The translations under genes were made by a program, and so were the position numbers. Shown one piece after another: positions 45,093 through 47,989 of a stretch of 47,989 nt of DNA (the stretch's first letter is position 1; each line of letters begins with the position of its first letter). This DNA comes from Sphingomonas sp. PAMC 26605. Its GTDB lineage: Bacteria > Pseudomonadota > Alphaproteobacteria > Sphingomonadales > Sphingomonadaceae. Where the stretch lies: the NCBI RefSeq assembly GCF_000241485.1, contig NZ_JH584241.1:1345544-1393532 (forward strand), given 5' to 3'. The notes under the pieces were generated by a model. It saw only the letters and a list, made by a program, of their open reading frames with translations. It did no database searches and had not been told where the DNA came from.

Positions 45093-46067
45093 ATGATCGC
45101 GATAGAACCGCACACAGTGCCCGCCATGAACGAGACCGCCATCGATCAGATTCTCGCTGCGCTCGTGGTGAACGTGAAGGAGTTCGCGGTCTGCGAGTTC
45201 ACCGCGACCTCGGCGATCGAGATCAAGCAGCTCGACAAGATCGAAGTCCACTTCGTTCTTGCGGGTACGCTCTATCTCGGTTTCCCCGACGGCGCGTGCA
45301 TCGCGGCGCCGGTGGGCAGCGTGGTGCTGGTGCCGGCCTATATCGATCAGGTCATCGGCGGGTCGGCCACGCCTTCCGAAATCTTCACCTCGCAGGAGAC
45401 GTGCCGCAAGCGGCGCGATGGCTTGATGCATTATGACGCGACGATGGGAGGCCACAGCAGCGTCGTCGTCGCCTGCGGCCAGATCAAGGCCGACATCGGT
45501 GAATCGTTCGGGCCATTCGAAGGGCTGAAAGCGCCGATCGCTTCGCACATTGCCGATGAATCGATCGTCGACGTCGCGTTTTCGACGATCCTTCGGGAAA
45601 CCGGGGTCGCGTCGCTGGGAAGCAAGGCGCTGATCGGATCGCTGATGAAGGCGTGCCTGATCCTGGCGCTACGCAGCGCGGCGCAGGAGCGCGGCGCCCG
45701 GAAAATCCTTCCGGGGCTGTTCGAGCGGCCGTCGCTCGCGCGTGCGGTGGCGCTGGTGGTCGAGGATCCGACCGCCCATCACAGCCTGGCGGATCTCGCC
45801 CGCGCCGCCGGGATGAGCCGGTCCAAGTTCGCGAAGGTCTTTGCGCAGACGGTGGGGTCGCCCCCCATGGAATTCGTCAACCGCGCGCGTCTCGACAAAG
45901 CGCGGGAGATCCTCTTGTCGACGCCGATCGCGATTTCCGACATCGCCCATCGTGTCGGCTTCGCCAGCCGCAGCCATTTCAGCCGCAGCTTCCGCACCGC
46001 TTTCGGGATCGATCCGACCGGCATGCGCCGGAACGGTCTGACCAGCGAGGTCCAGGATGTGCAATAA
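45093..46067 (+). CDS. AraC-family transcriptional regulator with cupin sensor domain
   Basis: 324 aa regulator: an N-terminal cupin-type (AraC N-terminus) domain about residues 15-185 ('IEVHFVLAGTLYLGFPDGA', 'PVGSVVLVPAYIDQVIGGS'), then two HTH motifs at the C terminus ('SLADLARAAGMSRSKFAKVF', about 230; 'AISDIAHRVGFASRSHFSRS', about 280). The frame is open back to 44985, where an ATG overlaps the dioxygenase stop (TAATG), but the first 36 residues look non-native. ATG 45126 is also possible. Effector and targets are unknown; the gene may be cotranscribed with blh. Confidence 0.85.
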   Translation: MIAIEPHTVPAMNETAIDQILAALVVNVKEFAVCEFTATSAIEIKQLDKIEVHFVLAGTLYLGFPDGACIAAPVGSVVLVPAYIDQVIGGSATPSEIFTSQETCRKRRDGLMHYDATMGGHSSVVVACGQIKADIGESFGPFEGLKAPIASHIADESIVDVAFSTILRETGVASLGSKALIGSLMKACLILALRSAAQERGARKILPGLFERPSLARAVALVVEDPTAHHSLADLARAAGMSRSKFAKVFAQTVGSPPMEFVNRARLDKAREILLSTPIAISDIAHRVGFASRSHFSRSFRTAFGIDPTGMRRNGLTSEVQDVQ

Positions 46068-46149
46068 GCCAAAGCCCTCGGATGGGAGAGCCCGGCACCG
46101 CCATGCGCTGCGGCCTGGAACCGCACGGGTATTTCTTTTTGGCGAGACT

Positions 46150-46175
46150 GTAACCGGCACGCCCGCCCGGCCGAA
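46150..46175 (+). promoter_or_regulatory. SigF/ECF16-type promoter of the sigma operon
   Basis: GTAACC at 46150-46155 and CGAA at 46172-46175 with a 16-nt spacer, 81 nt before the sigma start. The same pair with the same spacing stands before bufA (47914-47939, minus strand). This corresponds to the Caulobacter SigF promoter form as I recall it, implying autoregulation. Confidence 0.8.
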
Positions 46176-46256
46176 CGACGGGACGTGCAGCACCGCCCCC
46201 GCCTTGCGTTTCAACGATCGGCCGACGCCGCAGTCCCGGCGCCGGGGAATGCGTCA

Positions 46257-46793
46257 GTGAGCGACACGATCGACCAATGGGGCCAGTTGATGGCCGCGGC
46301 GCAACAGGGGCATGCCGCCGCCTATCGCCGGTTGCTCGACGAAATCCGGCATTGGCTGAAGGGCTTCTACGCCCGGCGGCTTCCCCCGGCGATGGTGGAG
46401 GATGCCGTCCAGGACACGCTGATCGCGATCCATGAGAAGCGGCACACCTATGACCCGGGAAGGCCGTTCAAGCCGTGGCTGATGGCGGTCGCGCGCTACA
46501 AGTGGATCGATCGGCTCCGCTCGATGAGCCGCTCCAGGACGGAGGAACTCCCCGAGGAGATCGCCGTTGAGGACCATGAGAGCAGCGTGACCAGTTCGGT
46601 GGTTCTGGCGCGTTTGATGACCGAGCTGAAACCCGCACAGGCCGAAGCCATTCGGCTCGTGAAGATCGAGGGATTTTCGGTCGAGGAAGCCTCGGAGCGG
46701 ACCGGCCAGTCGGGATCGCTGATCAAGGTCAACATTCACCGGGGGCTGGCGCGGCTGGCCGCGATTGTTCAGAAGCAAGCCGATGTCGAATAA
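46257..46793 (+). CDS. sigF: ECF sigma factor (SigF/ECF16-like)
   Basis: 178 aa extracytoplasmic-function sigma factor. Region 2 (about residues 15-85): 'YRRLLDEIRHWLKGFYARRL', 'AMVEDAVQDTLIAIHEKRHT', 'PFKPWLMAVARYKWIDRLRS'. Region 4 (about 115-170): 'ELKPAQAEAIRLVKIEGFSV', 'EASERTGQSGSLIKVNIHRG'. The NrsF-type anti-sigma gene overlaps its end. GTG 46257 begins VSDTIDQWGQLMAAAQQGH, with GGGGAA upstream; the longer open frame upstream spans the promoter and is discounted. In Caulobacter SigF answers chromate, cadmium or copper stress and drives bufferin genes; the local BufA2 gene and shared promoter motif support the same role here. Confidence 0.9.
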   Translation: MSDTIDQWGQLMAAAQQGHAAAYRRLLDEIRHWLKGFYARRLPPAMVEDAVQDTLIAIHEKRHTYDPGRPFKPWLMAVARYKWIDRLRSMSRSRTEELPEEIAVEDHESSVTSSVVLARLMTELKPAQAEAIRLVKIEGFSVEEASERTGQSGSLIKVNIHRGLARLAAIVQKQADVE

Positions 46794-47424
46794 TGCGTTG
46801 ATCGATACACTGGTGGGAGATCTCCGTCCGGTAGCCCGGCCGAGGTTCGGCCCGCAGATTGTCCTGCTCGTCGTGCTCGCGGCCGTCGAGCTCGCGGGCT
46901 TCCTCGCGCTTGGCACGATGCGCCCCGATATCGGCGCGGCGCTCGGCCGTGCCGCCTTTTGGTGGAAGATGGCGGGGCTCGCAGTCCTTGCGCTCATCGG
47001 CGTGGCTGTGGCGTTGCGGTCGTTCCGCCCCGAATCGATGCCGCGCCAGGGACTGCGTCGCTGGGCGCTGGCCCTTGCGGGGATCCTCGTCGCCGGCACG
47101 GTCATCGGGGTTGCCGGTCTGGGCGTCGACGGGCTCGCGGCGCGATTGATGTGGCGGATGGGCGTCGAGTGCCTGACCGTCATGACGGTCCTCTCGGTTC
47201 CGCCGGTCGTCGTCCTCGGCTACATGATGCGCCGCGGCGCGCCGACCGATCATCAGGCCAGCGCCGCAGCGGTCGGCGTCGCCGCGGCGGGGTGGGGCGC
47301 CTTCATCTTCGCGTTTCACTGCCCGAGCGACGATCCGTTCTACATCGTGTTCTGGTACGCGCTCAGCTGCGCCGCGATTACGGTGCTCGCGCGCGCCATC
47401 CTGCCCCTGATCTCACGCTGGTAG
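46783..47424 (+). CDS. nrsF: NrsF-family (DUF1109) membrane anti-sigma factor
   Basis: 213 aa inner-membrane anti-sigma factor with six predicted helices (first about residues 24-46, last about 190-207). Conserved-looking Cys130 ('WRMGVECLTVMT') and Cys180 ('FAFHCPSDDPFY') sit where the Caulobacter NrsF carries the two cysteines needed for metal signalling. The cytosolic N terminus 'MSNNALIDTLVGDLRPVARP' presumably binds the sigma factor. ATG 46783 overlaps the sigma gene by 11 nt, giving equal, coupled synthesis. It faces the bufA gene, with two hairpins between. Confidence 0.9.
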   Translation: MSNNALIDTLVGDLRPVARPRFGPQIVLLVVLAAVELAGFLALGTMRPDIGAALGRAAFWWKMAGLAVLALIGVAVALRSFRPESMPRQGLRRWALALAGILVAGTVIGVAGLGVDGLAARLMWRMGVECLTVMTVLSVPPVVVLGYMMRRGAPTDHQASAAAVGVAAAGWGAFIFAFHCPSDDPFYIVFWYALSCAAITVLARAILPLISRW

Positions 47425-47506
47425 CCGACGCACGAAGGCTGTGGACGGTAGCAGTGGCGGGCTCCTCCCCGAGTCCCATCCCGAACGGGCCTTTTGCAGA
47501 CGTACC

Positions 47507-47541
47507 CTACCGCCCGGCAGCGTCACGCCGCCGGGCGGTAG
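47507..47541. terminator. Hairpin between nrsF and bufA (bidirectional terminator-like)
   Basis: Perfect 12-bp stem, CTACCGCCCGGC at 47507-47518 with its complement at 47530-47541 and an 11-nt loop, placed between two convergent genes. There is no clear T-run, so rho-independent action is uncertain. Confidence 0.65.
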
Positions 47542-47552
47542 TGTATGCGGGT

Positions 47553-47578
47553 CGGGCTCGGCCGTTCAGCCGAGCCCG
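47553..47578 (-). terminator. Second hairpin, just behind the bufA stop
   Basis: Perfect 10-bp stem (47553-47562 with 47569-47578) around a 6-nt loop, 8 nt after the bufA stop codon on the minus strand. Likely the 3' end or stabiliser of the bufA transcript. Confidence 0.6.
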
Positions 47579-47586
47579 CTGGCCGC

Positions 47587-47865
47587 TCAGCCGGCCTTCG
47601 GGGTGAGGCTGCCGCCCATCTTCGCGCACGACTTGGCCGAGAGGTCCTTGAAACCCTGGCCCTTGCAGTCGTTCTGGCCCTTGCAGTCGTGCGTGCCCGA
47701 CTTGCAGTCCGACTGGCCCTTGCACGAATTGACCCCGTAACAGGGCTGCACCTTGCCCGAAGCGTGCGCGCCGGCGGCCTGTGCCGGGCTCACGGAAGCG
47801 ACGCCGGCGATGGCGAGCATGGCAGCGGCGGAGGCGATGGCAGCGCCCGTCTTGAAGGTCTTCAT
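47587..47865 (-). CDS. bufA2: BufA2-family bufferin precursor (periplasmic metallophore RiPP)
   Basis: 92 aa small exported peptide. Signal peptide residues 1-30 (hydrophobic AIASAAAMLAIAGVAS, cleavage at PAQA-AGA). The mature part contains six Cys in CYGVNSCKG, DCKSGTHDC, KGQNDCKGQGF and SCAKMGG, the BufA2 pattern. In characterised bufferins such Cys are turned into copper-binding thiooxazoles by a DUF692-type MNIO enzyme (BufB) with a DUF2063-type partner (BufC), and the peptide sequesters copper outside the cytoplasm. No bufB or bufC lies downstream on this transcript; a hairpin and then nrsF follow, so this is an orphan precursor. GTAACC-N16-CGAA stands about 50 nt upstream, linking it to the neighbouring sigma factor. 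Confidence 0.88.
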   Translation of the reverse strand: MKTFKTGAAIASAAAMLAIAGVASVSPAQAAGAHASGKVQPCYGVNSCKGQSDCKSGTHDCKGQNDCKGQGFKDLSAKSCAKMGGSLTPKAG

Positions 47866-47913
47866 AGCAAACTCCTGGATTGAGACATGGTCTTGCCGAG
47901 TGGCAGCGATGGT

Positions 47914-47939
47914 TTCGCCGGCCGGAGACGGCCGGTTAC
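47914..47939 (-). promoter_or_regulatory. SigF-type promoter of bufA2
   Basis: On the minus strand GTAACC (47939-47934), a 16-nt spacer and CGAA (47917-47914) lie 48 nt before the bufA2 start, the same arrangement and spacing as before the sigma gene. The spacer itself is palindromic (GGCCG-TCTCC-GGCCG core). Confidence 0.8.
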
Positions 47940-47973
47940 AGAGCGGGTTTAAATCTAAGCGCAGGGTCGATCT

Positions 47974-47979
47974 GTAACC
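47974..47979 (+). promoter_or_regulatory. Partial SigF-type promoter pointing out of the window
   Basis: TGTAACC at 47973-47979 on the plus strand with 10 nt of following spacer before the window ends. If CGAA occurs 16 nt after it, a divergent regulon member starts just beyond. Confidence 0.45.
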
Positions 47980-47989
47980 GCGGCGCGCG

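Overview
The window is high-GC chromosomal DNA that reads as a sphingomonad (Sphingomonadales, Alphaproteobacteria; Sphingomonas is the best guess). This rests on codon usage, the 180-kDa-type NAD-glutamate dehydrogenase, the Kdo/KpsC capsule module, Tad pilus minor-pilin genes, an ECF sigma/NrsF pair and the general protein style. All functions are inferred from motifs and context; no database search was possible.

Layout. 1-4540 is a scrambled, lower-GC accessory segment: a dead IS3-family element with its DDE residues in three different frames, a secreted beta-propeller (sialidase-like) protein, unrecognised decayed DNA, and an AT-rich DUF1796-type putative cysteine peptidase. 4543-10861 is a surface-carbohydrate module: kdsA facing a tightly overlapping kdsD-kdsB-histidine phosphatase-KpsC-like-glycosyltransferase operon, i.e. 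Kdo synthesis, activation and transfer onto a capsule-type glycan. 10896-20562 is housekeeping and transport: SLC13 permease, ClC channel, acetyl-CoA synthetase, SDR reductase, CobT, and a membrane HExxH protein. 20697-26016 is an iron-uptake operon behind a good Fur box: Fiu-like TonB receptor, Sel1 protein, PiuC/YbiX-type dioxygenase, PepSY reductase. A long hairpin separates it from the convergent NAD-glutamate dehydrogenase, followed by a PAS_5 protein and tRNA-Thr(CGT).

32425-35670, directly behind the tRNA, is a polymorphic-toxin island of two tandem modules. Each has a toxin with a conserved N-terminal RTGRLP / KFNPxHDPxxGRFTF block and a different C-terminal domain, then an immunity gene, then a 40-nt direct repeat. 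Toxin 1 is an Endonuclease_NS_2-type nuclease paired with a YezG-like immunity protein (compare B. subtilis YeeF/YezG); toxin 2 carries an unfamiliar domain. Both toxins are broken by single-base shifts, while both immunity genes are intact.

35790-38334 is a three-gene secretory operon around an M48 protease with TPR repeats. 38999-42182 holds three TadE/TadG-type genes. 42384-44985 is a BigR-type sulfide/persulfide detoxification locus: regulator, rhodanese, TauE exporter and a divergent persulfide dioxygenase. An AraC regulator follows.

46150-47989 is an ECF sigma (SigF/ECF16-like) with its NrsF anti-sigma factor and a BufA2-type bufferin precursor. The motif GTAACC-N16-CGAA stands upstream of both the sigma gene and bufA, and a third GTAACC points out of the window, so the sequence itself suggests an autoregulated metal-stress regulon.
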